A DNA stretch of 11,663 nt, taken from the NCBI RefSeq assembly GCF_946481155.1, contig NZ_CAMLMK010000083.1, positions 1 through 11,663 of the forward strand. The letters run 5' to 3'. Shown in pieces: positions 1 to 6,364 of this stretch. A program made the translations under genes and the position numbers. Numbering within the stretch: the first letter of the stretch is position 1; each line of letters opens with the position of its first letter. Source of the stretch: an uncultured Flavobacterium sp. GTDB lineage: Bacteria; Bacteroidota; Bacteroidia; Flavobacteriales; Flavobacteriaceae. The notes below the pieces were generated by a model. That model saw only the letters and a list, made by a program, of their open reading frames with translations, was not told the DNA's origin and did no database searches.

Positions 1-729
1 CGGATCCGCCTGCAGCTGCATATCCAGTTTCAAACGGTTCAGGTAGACTCCTGCCACACGTGGTCTTTCATCTGCTTTTGCAGTTTCTTCATGGACGATT
101 GCCGCTAAAGTGGAAACTTCAACCGGAGTCAGCTCCAATACCTGTGCTTTGGCCAGACGCTCTTCGTTCCAGAATCTTTTGTATTCTTTTGCTAATTTAT
201 CGCGTACTTTTCGCGGAGACACATTCCAGTAGAATTCATAGGTATTCGGTATAAACATAGCTAAAACGGTTTGCTTGTTGAATCCGTTATCGGCCATGAA
301 AGTAGAATCGGTAAAAACTTCGGTCAGGGACAAACTGTCCGGTTCAATTTGTGAAGACAGACGCTGTACTAATTTACCCAAAGATTCCTGGTTATTGAAA
401 GCCAGTTTTACAGGTACATTATGACGTAAGGACGAAACAATGCTGAAGCTGCTCATTCCTTTGGTCAGTAAAAATTTTCCGGGATTCACGCTGGAACTGT
501 AACCACGTCTTTCAGCAACAAAAGAAAATTTATCCATATTTTCTACATAAGGTGCCACTATTTTCTTTACATCTTCATAAGTGGAATTCGTGGGAACATA
601 TACAAATACTTCTTCTTCACTGAATTTTGTATTTGGCGTAAATGCTTTAAGATAGACTACAACACCAAAAACAGTAGCTGCAAGCAAGATAACGACCGAG
701 GTAATCGAAACAATTCTTTTTGGATTCAA
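1..729 (-). CDS. mltG: Endolytic transglycosylase MltG (YceG-like), 3' part cut by the window edge
   Basis: MltG is an inner-membrane lytic transglycosylase that cuts nascent glycan strands and so sets where peptidoglycan polymerisation stops. The visible 243 residues have a short basic N-terminus, one membrane helix (about residues 6-27), then the periplasmic YceG domain. The catalytic-region motif AAIVHEET lies at residues 209-216, with E215 aligning best with the catalytic Glu of E. coli MltG. It is followed by [16 protein letters not shown] (228-243), which matches the E. coli stretch VFINRLRIGMRLQTDP. The rest lies beyond position 1. The start is taken as TTG at 729: an in-frame TAA lies nine codons upstream and there is no ATG between it and the membrane helix. 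Only 7 bp separate it from the stop of the upstream acetyltransferase gene, so the two are very probably cotranscribed. Family assignment is firm; the start codon is inferred. Confidence 0.93.
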   Translation of the reverse strand, partial: MNPKRIVSITSVVILLAATVFGVVVYLKAFTPNTKFSEEEVFVYVPTNSTYEDVKKIVAPYVENMDKFSFVAERRGYSSSVNPGKFLLTKGMSSFSIVSSLRHNVPVKLAFNNQESLGKLVQRLSSQIEPDSLSLTEVFTDSTFMADNGFNKQTVLAMFIPNTYEFYWNVSPRKVRDKLAKEYKRFWNEERLAKAQVLELTPVEVSTLAAIVHEETAKADERPRVAGVYLNRLKLDMQLQADP

Positions 730-736
730 AACTTTA

Positions 737-1270
737 TTATTTTGTTGGGTTAATTAATTGGTAAAGACCTTCATCTGCATAGCGGTCCTGAAAACGGTTC
801 CAATCTTTTTTCACGCCGATGCATTGGAAGCCAAAATTAGTAAAAAGGTTGAGACTTGCTATATTATCCATGCCAATATTTGCATACAATTGATGTAAGA
901 GTAAATGGGTAAAGCAATATTCGATTAGCAAGCCGAGGGATTCCGTACCAATGCCCTGACTTCTGTTTTCAATATTCCGGATAACGATTCCCACGCCGGC
1001 GCGCTGGTTTCTCGGATCAAAATCAAATAAATCAATTAACCCTATTGCCTGAAAAGTGTCATTTTTGCAGATGGCCAGGCGGAGTTGTTTGGCTTCATAA
1101 ATGTCCTGATGGGCATTCTCCAGGTACTGACGGATCAAAAAACGGCTATAAGGCGTTTGTGTGTTGCTTACTTCCCAGATAACCTCGTCGTTTTCTATTG
1201 CATAGACAAACTCCAGGTCTTCGGGTTCCAGGGCGCGTAAGTAAATTGTATTTCCTTGTAGGGTTGTCAA
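737..1270 (-). CDS. GNAT family N-acetyltransferase (SpeG/RimJ-like)
   Basis: This is a cytoplasmic acetyl-CoA-dependent N-acetyltransferase of 177 residues, a normal length for the SpeG/RimJ-like branch. The N-terminus reads [14 protein letters not shown] (10-23), typical of these enzymes. Motif A, the acetyl-CoA pyrophosphate loop, is at residues 102-110 (N-R-S-Q-G-I-G-T-E). The C-terminal half has the usual N-x-A-S-L-N-L-F-x-x-x-G-F pattern (136-148). The acceptor is unknown: polyamine, protein N-terminus and small molecules are all possible, and sequence alone does not decide. The only usable start is TTG at 1270, because an in-frame TAA lies three codons upstream and no ATG occurs before the first strand. 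The gene sits between dapF and mltG on the same strand (72 bp and 7 bp gaps). That suggests cotranscription with peptidoglycan genes but does not prove a wall-related substrate. Confidence 0.88.
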   Translation of the reverse strand: MTTLQGNTIYLRALEPEDLEFVYAIENDEVIWEVSNTQTPYSRFLIRQYLENAHQDIYEAKQLRLAICKNDTFQAIGLIDLFDFDPRNQRAGVGIVIRNIENRSQGIGTESLGLLIEYCFTHLLLHQLYANIGMDNIASLNLFTNFGFQCIGVKKDWNRFQDRYADEGLYQLINPTK

Positions 1271-1321
1271 ATTGGATTACTTAGATTGTTAGACTTCTTA
1301 GATTGTTAGACAGTTTGGATA
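1271..1321. repeat. Short tandem repeat between dapF and the GNAT gene
   Basis: A 15-bp perfect direct repeat CTTAGATTGTTAGAC occurs at 1280-1294 and 1297-1311, giving a 17-bp period. On the minus (coding) strand it breaks down further into units of about 8-9 bp, each built on TCTAA followed by 3-4 bases, with degenerate TCCAA-type units at both ends. The array runs up to the TTG start codon of the acetyltransferase gene, so it forms that gene's leader. I see no terminator or clear promoter in this spacer. Its function is unknown; it may be a dispersed intergenic repeat or a translation-tuning leader. Confidence 0.7.
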
Positions 1322-1342
1322 CTTAAATTTTAATATTCACAA

Positions 1343-2125
1343 CTAAACAGAAATATCTCCTTTAAAGACATAAGTCGCAGGGCCTTTCAGGAAAACATGG
1401 GTATAAAGACCATTCTCTTCCGTGAAGGAAACTTCCAATGCCCCGCCTTCCACTTGAAGCGCTATCACTGAACTGTTTGTTCTTCCGGTAGCTTTCATGG
1501 CAATAGCCACGGCGGTAGCCCCAGTTCCACAAGACAAAGTTTCATCTTCTACGCCTCGCTCGTAGGTACGTAATGCAAATTTGTCATCATCGGTCTGGGA
1601 TACAAAATTTACATTACTGCCGGCTTTTCCGTACAAACCGCTGTACCGGATTTTGGCACCCTGGTTTTTCACGTCGAAAATGTGCAAATCTTGTACCATT
1701 TGAACATGATGAGGCGAACCTGTATTTAAAAAAACATGACTGTCATTTTCCTGAACCTCATCAACATCCTTCATTTGCAGCGATACAATATCTTCATCAT
1801 TTATGGTAGCATAATGCAATCCGTCGGTCGCGATAAAAGTTGTTTCGTTTTCGATGATTCCTAATTTCTTTGCAAATGCCACCAAACAGCGGCCGCCATT
1901 TCCGCACATGGAACTTTCATTCCCATCGGAATTGTAATAAACCATTCTGAAATCTGTGGTTTCATCGTTTTCCAAAAGGATCAAGCCATCGGCACCAATA
2001 CCGAAGCGCCTGTCACATAATTTTTCGACAAGTTTGGTATCATTTTTGGGGAAATGTAAATCGCGATTGTCAATCATGACAAAATCGTTACCCGTGCCCT
2101 GATATTTATAAAAGGAGTATTTCAT
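1343..2125 (-). CDS. dapF: Diaminopimelate epimerase DapF
   Basis: DapF is a cofactor-independent cytoplasmic racemase that converts LL-2,6-diaminopimelate to meso-diaminopimelate, the penultimate step of lysine synthesis and the source of the peptidoglycan cross-linking residue. The 260-residue protein is complete and of usual family length. It opens with the substrate-binding stretch YKYQGTGNDFVMIDNR (6-21). It carries both catalytic cysteines: C74 in SDGNESSMCGNGGRC (66-80) and C199 in DETLSCGTGATA (194-205). The start is ATG at 2125. A TTG four codons upstream would also be in frame, but homologues begin at this Met, and the -7 box at 2145-2152 implies a short leader. It is the first gene of the probable dapF-GNAT-mltG operon and is divergent from the HtrA-type gene. 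Confidence 0.96.
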   Translation of the reverse strand: MKYSFYKYQGTGNDFVMIDNRDLHFPKNDTKLVEKLCDRRFGIGADGLILLENDETTDFRMVYYNSDGNESSMCGNGGRCLVAFAKKLGIIENETTFIATDGLHYATINDEDIVSLQMKDVDEVQENDSHVFLNTGSPHHVQMVQDLHIFDVKNQGAKIRYSGLYGKAGSNVNFVSQTDDDKFALRTYERGVEDETLSCGTGATAVAIAMKATGRTNSSVIALQVEGGALEVSFTEENGLYTHVFLKGPATYVFKGDISV

Positions 2126-2144
2126 CTTGAAAATCAATTAATAA

Positions 2145-2152
2145 CAAAAGTA
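2145..2152 (-). promoter_or_regulatory. Putative dapF promoter, Bacteroidota -7 box
   Basis: On the minus strand this reads TACTTTTG, an exact match to the Bacteroidota -7 consensus TAnnTTTG. Transcription would start near 2139, giving a leader of about 14 nt before the dapF ATG. At the expected -33 position (about 2170-2172) there is no TTG; a GTTAAA repeat lies there instead. That hints at regulator dependence, which is inference. Confidence 0.6.
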
Positions 2153-2169
2153 CGAATATTTAATGAGAC

Positions 2170-2196
2170 GTTAAAGTGTGTTAAACGGGCGTTAAA
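2170..2196 (+). promoter_or_regulatory. Three phased GTTAAA direct repeats, candidate operator
   Basis: GTTAAA occurs at 2170-2175, 2180-2185 and 2191-2196, at steps of 10 and 11 bp, so all three lie on one face of the helix. A fourth copy at 2233-2238 is 42 bp further on, about four turns. Tandem direct half-sites with 10-11 bp periodicity are characteristic of OmpR/PhoB-family response regulators. The E. coli CpxR box is GTAAA-N5-GTAAA and its classical target is degP/htrA, the same kind of gene that lies downstream here. No regulator is encoded in the window, so the operator role is inference. Confidence 0.45.
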
Positions 2197-2222
2197 CCAT
2201 TTTTTTAAATTGGTGAAGTTTT

Positions 2223-2230
2223 TAATTTTA
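2223..2230 (+). promoter_or_regulatory. Weak candidate -7 box for the HtrA-type gene
   Basis: TAATTTTA matches TAnnTTTG except for the last base. No TTG sits at a proper -33 distance (the nearest, 2210-2212, is only 10 bp upstream). If this box is used, transcription starts near 2236 and the GTTAAA repeats lie at about -43 to -66, a usual place for an activator that replaces the -33 contact. Low confidence. Confidence 0.3.
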
Positions 2231-2259
2231 CTGTTAAATAATTAAATTTATCATACATC

Positions 2260-3651
2260 ATGAACAAAATTTCAAGCTTATTAGTTGTATCTCTGTTAAG
2301 CGGAACAATAACGCTTGGCGCATACAAACTGTTTTTTGACGAATCTTCATCGTCAGGAAGCAAATTAACCATTGCACCTGAAAACTATTCAAGGAATGTG
2401 AGTCTGGGTGCAGAAAATGTAGATTTCACAGCTGCTGCAGAAAACGCGGTGCATTATGTGGTGCACGTAAAAAACGTTTCCGTTTCGGAAGTACCGTCCA
2501 ACCCTATTCTGGAATACTATTATGGTTACAGGGGTGGGCAACAGCAAACACAGATCGGAACCGGTTCAGGAGTAATTATTTCCGAAGACGGTTATATCGT
2601 TACCAACAACCATGTGATTCAGAATGCCACGGAACTTGAGGTGACTTTAAACAACAACCGATCTTATAAAGCAAAATTAATGGGTACCGACAGCAAGATG
2701 GATGTGGCCCTTTTAAAAATCGATACCGATGAGAAATTGCCTTATGCAGTTTTTGGAAATTCGGATAATATGAAAGTGGGTGAATGGGTTCTGGCCGTTG
2801 GTAATCCCTACAACCTGAATTCAACAGTAACTGCCGGGATCGTTTCTGCGAAAGCCAGAAATTTAAGCAAGGACGGAATTCAGGCCTTTATTCAGACGGA
2901 TGCTGCTGTAAACCCCGGAAACAGTGGTGGTGCCTTAGTTAATACGAGAGGTGAATTGGTGGGAATCAACACTATGATTTCTTCGCAGACCGGTTCTTAT
3001 ATTGGCTATTCCTTCGCTGTTCCATCAAATATTACCCGAAAAATCATTGAGGATTTAATGGAATACGGTAACGTGCAACGTGGCGTTTTGGGTGTGGAAG
3101 GAAGTGAACTCAACAGCGCCATTTCAAAAGAATTTGGCGTAAACCGTACACAGGGATTCTATGTGAACGCCGTTTCTAAAAATTCCGGCGCACAAATTGC
3201 AGGATTGCAGAAAGGAGACATTATCGTGAAACTGGACAATCAAACGGTTAACAGTTATATCGATTTAACGTCTTATATCAACACTAAACGCCCTAATGAT
3301 GTGGTAAATGTTGAAATCATAAGAGATGGCGACCAAAAAGTTGTTCCTGTAAAACTGACCAAAAAAGAATTGATCAATGTGGATTACAACGGATTTGAAT
3401 TCGAGGACATCAATGCCGCGGATAAACGACGTTTCCAAATTAAGGAAGGCGTGAAAATCAAAGCCGTTTCCAATGAACAATATATCGAATACGCTGAAGC
3501 ACTGAAAGGAAGCATCATTCTGAAAATAGACGGAAGCAAGATCACTTCGATGGAACAGGCATCCCGAATCTTAAACTCGAAATCGGCGAATCAGAAATTC
3601 AAAATAGAACTAATCACGCAAGGCGGCGAACGCGTGCAGATGTTATTGTAA
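2260..3651 (+). CDS. htrA: HtrA/Deg-family periplasmic serine protease with two PDZ domains
   Basis: This is a periplasmic ATP-independent protease/chaperone that degrades or refolds damaged envelope proteins. It has 463 residues, close to E. coli DegP. Residues 6-24 form a hydrophobic signal or signal-anchor segment. The trypsin-like domain carries an intact catalytic triad: H118 in TNNHVI, D148 in DSKMDVALLKI, and S222 in NPGNSGGAL. PDZ1 follows at about 274-366 and a more divergent PDZ2 at about 370-460, so the DegP/DegQ architecture is complete. I see no insertion comparable to the long LA loop of DegP; only a short Gly/Gln-rich stretch (91-99) precedes the protease core. It is transcribed alone, divergent from dapF and closed by a terminator at 3674. 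Whether the leader is cleaved or remains as an anchor cannot be decided by eye. DegP versus DegQ versus DegS naming is uncertain, although two PDZ domains argue against DegS. Confidence 0.95.
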   Translation: MNKISSLLVVSLLSGTITLGAYKLFFDESSSSGSKLTIAPENYSRNVSLGAENVDFTAAAENAVHYVVHVKNVSVSEVPSNPILEYYYGYRGGQQQTQIGTGSGVIISEDGYIVTNNHVIQNATELEVTLNNNRSYKAKLMGTDSKMDVALLKIDTDEKLPYAVFGNSDNMKVGEWVLAVGNPYNLNSTVTAGIVSAKARNLSKDGIQAFIQTDAAVNPGNSGGALVNTRGELVGINTMISSQTGSYIGYSFAVPSNITRKIIEDLMEYGNVQRGVLGVEGSELNSAISKEFGVNRTQGFYVNAVSKNSGAQIAGLQKGDIIVKLDNQTVNSYIDLTSYINTKRPNDVVNVEIIRDGDQKVVPVKLTKKELINVDYNGFEFEDINAADKRRFQIKEGVKIKAVSNEQYIEYAEALKGSIILKIDGSKITSMEQASRILNSKSANQKFKIELITQGGERVQMLL

Positions 3652-3673
3652 ATAAACAGCTATTTTTAATGAG

Positions 3674-3701
3674 AGCCCAGTCAAATGATTGGGCTTTTTT
3701 T
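3674..3701 (+). terminator. Rho-independent terminator after the HtrA gene
   Basis: The arms AGCCCAGTC (3674-3682) and GATTGGGCT (3687-3695) form a 9-bp stem with one G-U pair and an AAAT tetraloop, followed directly by a run of T. It lies 23 bp after the stop codon and isolates the protease gene from the GAPDH gene. Confidence 0.88.
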
Positions 3702-3724
3702 ATTCATTTTTCAAAGATAATTTT

Positions 3725-3754
3725 CTGTAATGTGATTAAAAATCAATAATTTTG
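3725..3754 (+). promoter_or_regulatory. Putative GAPDH gene promoter
   Basis: TAATTTTG at 3747-3754 is an exact TAnnTTTG -7 box. A CTG at 3725-3727 is 19 bp upstream, within the usual 17-23 bp spacing, but departs from the -33 TTG in one base. Transcription would begin near 3760, giving a leader of about 25 nt very rich in A and lacking a Shine-Dalgarno sequence, the style of well-translated Bacteroidota genes. Confidence 0.6.
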
Positions 3755-3785
3755 CCCCAAATTTAAACAACACAAAATAACACAC

Positions 3786-5234
3786 ATGAACAATTCCGCT
3801 TTATACGAAAAAGAGTTGGCTTTTCAGGCAGACAGAAGAAGAGCCGGTGTAGAATTCATCAAAATTATCAGTGATTTATGGTATGACAAATCAATCGAAT
3901 TGGTGCTTTTCAGAAACCAGTTGATTGACAGAAATGTAAGTGATATCATCAACTTGCATGAATATGCGGGAGAGTTCGTTCAAAAACCGATTAACGTTTT
4001 CGATTCTGTGGAAATCGCAAGAGCTATTCAAGCTTTGGATTTACCGCCATCAAGAATTGACATTGGCAAACTAACGTATGAATACCACTTAGAAGACGAC
4101 AAATACAACGATGCTACGGCATTCGTAATCGACAAATTAAAAGACGCAAAAGACACTTCGGAAATCAAACCAAAAGACGTAGTGCTTTACGGATTTGGAC
4201 GTATCGGACGTTTATTGGCTCGTGAAATGATGTCGAAAATCGGAAAAGGTCAGCAATTACGCTTAAGAGCGATTGTTACCAGAGACCGAAATGACGCTTC
4301 TTCATTGGAAAAACGTGCTTCTTTGTTACGTTATGATTCCGTTCACGGTGATTTCGAAGGTTCAGTGGCAGCGGATATCGAAAACAATGCATTAATCATC
4401 AACGGATCAACAGTTCACATCATTACTGCAAATTCTCCGGAAGAAATTGATTATACAGCTTACGGAATCAACGATGCTTTAGTTATTGACAATACAGGTG
4501 CTTTCACAACGGAAGAAGCTTTAAGCCGTCACCTGACTTCTGTTGGCGCTGATAAAGTTTTATTGACTGCTCCAGGGAAAGGCGTTCCTAACATTGTATA
4601 CGGCGTAAACCATGAAGATTACAACCCGGATGAAGTGAAAATTTATTCTGCAGCTTCTTGTACTACCAACGCTATTACTCCGGTTTTAGCGGCTATGGAA
4701 GAAACTTTAGGTGTGGTGAAAGGACACTTGGAAACTATCCATGCTTATACTAATGACCAGAATTTGGTAGACAACATGCACAAGAAATACCGTCGTGGAA
4801 GAGCTGCTGCATTAAACATGGTAATTACTGAAACTGGTGCCGGAAGCGCTGTTGCAAAAGCATTGCCAAGTTTAGCCGGAAAATTAACTTCAAACGCTAT
4901 CCGTGTACCGGTTCCAAATGGATCATTAGTGGTATTAAACCTTGAAGTTGGAAAAAATACGACTAAAGAAGAATTGAACGCGATCATGAAAAAATATGCT
5001 TTGGAAGGAAATCTTGTAGAGCAAATCAAATATTCACTGAACAACGAATTGGTATCGTCTGATATCGTTGGAACTTCGGCTCCGGCTATTTTTGACAGTA
5101 ACGCTACCATCGTTTCTGCTGACGGTAAAAATGTGGTAATGTATGTTTGGTATGATAACGAATATGGTTACAGCCATCAGGTAATCCGCCTGGCGAAATA
5201 CATTGCTAAAGTAAGACGCTATATGTACTACTAG
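3786..5234 (+). CDS. gap: Long-form glyceraldehyde-3-phosphate dehydrogenase
   Basis: GAPDH catalyses reversible oxidative phosphorylation of glyceraldehyde 3-phosphate to 1,3-bisphosphoglycerate, in glycolysis or gluconeogenesis. The GAPDH core occupies about residues 132-482: dinucleotide-binding motif YGFGRIGRLL (135-144), RYDSVHG (182-188), active-site SCTTN with C292 (291-295), catalytic-base H319 in HAYTNDQ, and the C-terminal WYDNEYGYS (455-463). The first 130 or so residues are a largely helical-looking extension absent from the usual 330-340-residue enzymes. A long class near 460-480 residues is known in Bacteroidota and some Proteobacteria. The segment after the second strand (AIVTRDRND, 162-170) does not show the normal N-D that selects NAD, so cofactor preference is open. 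It is a single-gene unit with its own promoter and terminator. The start at ATG 3786 is supported by the short A-rich leader. Confidence 0.95.
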   Translation: MNNSALYEKELAFQADRRRAGVEFIKIISDLWYDKSIELVLFRNQLIDRNVSDIINLHEYAGEFVQKPINVFDSVEIARAIQALDLPPSRIDIGKLTYEYHLEDDKYNDATAFVIDKLKDAKDTSEIKPKDVVLYGFGRIGRLLAREMMSKIGKGQQLRLRAIVTRDRNDASSLEKRASLLRYDSVHGDFEGSVAADIENNALIINGSTVHIITANSPEEIDYTAYGINDALVIDNTGAFTTEEALSRHLTSVGADKVLLTAPGKGVPNIVYGVNHEDYNPDEVKIYSAASCTTNAITPVLAAMEETLGVVKGHLETIHAYTNDQNLVDNMHKKYRRGRAAALNMVITETGAGSAVAKALPSLAGKLTSNAIRVPVPNGSLVVLNLEVGKNTTKEELNAIMKKYALEGNLVEQIKYSLNNELVSSDIVGTSAPAIFDSNATIVSADGKNVVMYVWYDNEYGYSHQVIRLAKYIAKVRRYMYY

Positions 5235-5259
5235 TCGTCCTAAATAAATGCAAAATTGG

Positions 5260-5298
5260 AAATCCGCTTTGAGTAATTGAAGCGGATTTCGTATTTTT
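5260..5298 (+). terminator. Rho-independent terminator after GAPDH
   Basis: The perfect 10-bp arms AAATCCGCTT (5260-5269) and AAGCGGATTT (5280-5289) enclose a 10-nt loop, and TATTTTT follows at 5292-5298. It ends 15 bp before the next ATG, so the downstream gene is reached by readthrough or by a promoter that overlaps this hairpin (TTG at 5269-5271, 20 bp, TATTTTTA at 5292-5299; weak). Confidence 0.85.
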
Positions 5299-5313
5299 AT
5301 CCAAATCCAATTT

Positions 5314-6357
5314 ATGAACCTCCAGCCTGTTTTAGAAAGCGAAATTGTCAAACTGGTTCCGCTTAAAGAAAGCGATTTCGATGCTTTATACCAAGTTGCA
5401 TCCGATCCTTTAATCTGGGAACAACATCCTAATAAAAACCGTTATCAGCGAGAAGTGTTCCAAAATTTTTTTGATGGCGCCATCGAATCACAAGGCGCAT
5501 TTATTATCATCGACAAGAAATCAAATCAGGTAATTGGGAGTACGCGTTTTTACGATTTGAATGCCTCCGAAAAAAGCGTACTGATTGGTTATACTTTTTA
5601 CGGCAGGGATTTTTGGGGCTCAACTTACAATCCATCGGTAAAAAAACTGATGCTGGATTACGCGTTTGAATTCGTGGATGACGTTTATTTTCATATCGGT
5701 GCAGGAAATATCCGATCTCAGAAAGCCATTGAACGGCTTGGCGCAAAAAAAGTGCGCGAAATGGAAGTCGCTTATCATGGCGAACCGGAAAAATTAAATT
5801 TTGAGTATGCAATTAAAAAAAATGACTGGAAATCTATGGAGACAAATTTCGAAATAGTTAAAGCTACAATTACCGATGTTAATGACCTTGTAGACATAAG
5901 CAGAAAAACGTTCATCGAAGCTTTCGCGAAAGACAATACAGCAGAAAACATGCAACTCTATTTGGATGCGAACATCACTGCGGAAAAAATGACAGCGGAA
6001 ATGAGCGATCCGGATTCGGAATTTTATCTTGCTAAAAATGATTCGGAAGTTGTAGGGTATTTAAAAGTGAATTTTGGAAAAGCGCAAACGGAACTACAGG
6101 ATAAAAATGCGTTAGAAATTGAACGCATTTATGTTTCCAAAGACTATTATGGCAAAAATCTCGGACAATTACTTTTCAGTAAAGCTATAGCAATCGCGAA
6201 TGCAAACGGATTGAAAAATATCTGGCTGGGTGTTTGGGAAAAGAACGAGCGGGCGATTAACTTTTACACCAAAAATGGTTTTACGACCTTCGGCAACCAT
6301 ACATTTGTTTTAGGGGAGGACATTCAAACCGACATTCTGATGCGGCTTGAGCTATAA
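5314..6357 (+). CDS. Tandem GNAT acetyltransferase: RimJ/SpeG-like domain fused to PaiA-like domain
   Basis: The 347-residue protein holds two complete GNAT domains. Domain 1 (about 1-172) is of the SpeG/RimJ-like type (LVPLKESDFDALYQVASDP near the start, then NIRSQKAIERLGA at 132-144). Domain 2 (about 175-347) resembles Bacillus subtilis PaiA, a spermidine/spermine N-acetyltransferase: LEIERIYVSKDYYG (267-280), LKNIWLGVWEKNERAINFY (300-318) and the end EDIQTDILM (335-343). In domain 2 the acetyl-CoA loop reads Y-G-K-N-L-G, with N282 where Gly is common. The domains abut with almost no linker, and M175 looks like a relic of an independent start codon. An A8 run (5815-5822) lies just before the junction; loss or gain of one A would split the frame. 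Substrates are unproven; polyamine acetylation is a reasonable guess for domain 2 only. The stop codon is 5 bp from that of the convergent gene. Confidence 0.88.
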   Translation: MNLQPVLESEIVKLVPLKESDFDALYQVASDPLIWEQHPNKNRYQREVFQNFFDGAIESQGAFIIIDKKSNQVIGSTRFYDLNASEKSVLIGYTFYGRDFWGSTYNPSVKKLMLDYAFEFVDDVYFHIGAGNIRSQKAIERLGAKKVREMEVAYHGEPEKLNFEYAIKKNDWKSMETNFEIVKATITDVNDLVDISRKTFIEAFAKDNTAENMQLYLDANITAEKMTAEMSDPDSEFYLAKNDSEVVGYLKVNFGKAQTELQDKNALEIERIYVSKDYYGKNLGQLLFSKAIAIANANGLKNIWLGVWEKNERAINFYTKNGFTTFGNHTFVLGEDIQTDILMRLEL

Positions 6358-6364
6358 AATAGCT
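6350..6364. repeat. Small palindrome across two convergent stop codons
   Basis: AGCTAT (6350-6355), AAA, ATAGCT (6359-6364) forms an inverted repeat that covers the TAA of the acetyltransferase gene and part of the TAG of the convergent NlpC/P60 gene. The stem is only 6 bp and AT-rich, with no T run, so it is a poor terminator. No other terminator separates the two genes. Confidence 0.4.

Noticed and set aside
2126..2137. A longer DapF starting at an in-frame TTG at 2137
   Set aside because: ATG at 2125 begins the conserved N-terminus, no homology is expected in the four extra residues, and the likely transcript starts at about 2139, leaving almost no leader for the TTG.
4745..5351. Open frames of 121 and 105 codons on the minus strand across the GAPDH end
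   Set aside because: They are antisense to well-conserved GAPDH codons and one crosses the terminator; no family resemblance and no promoter.
6350..6364. Palindrome at the convergent stop codons as a bidirectional terminator
   Set aside because: Six AT-rich base pairs without T tracts are unlikely to terminate; kept only as a repeat.
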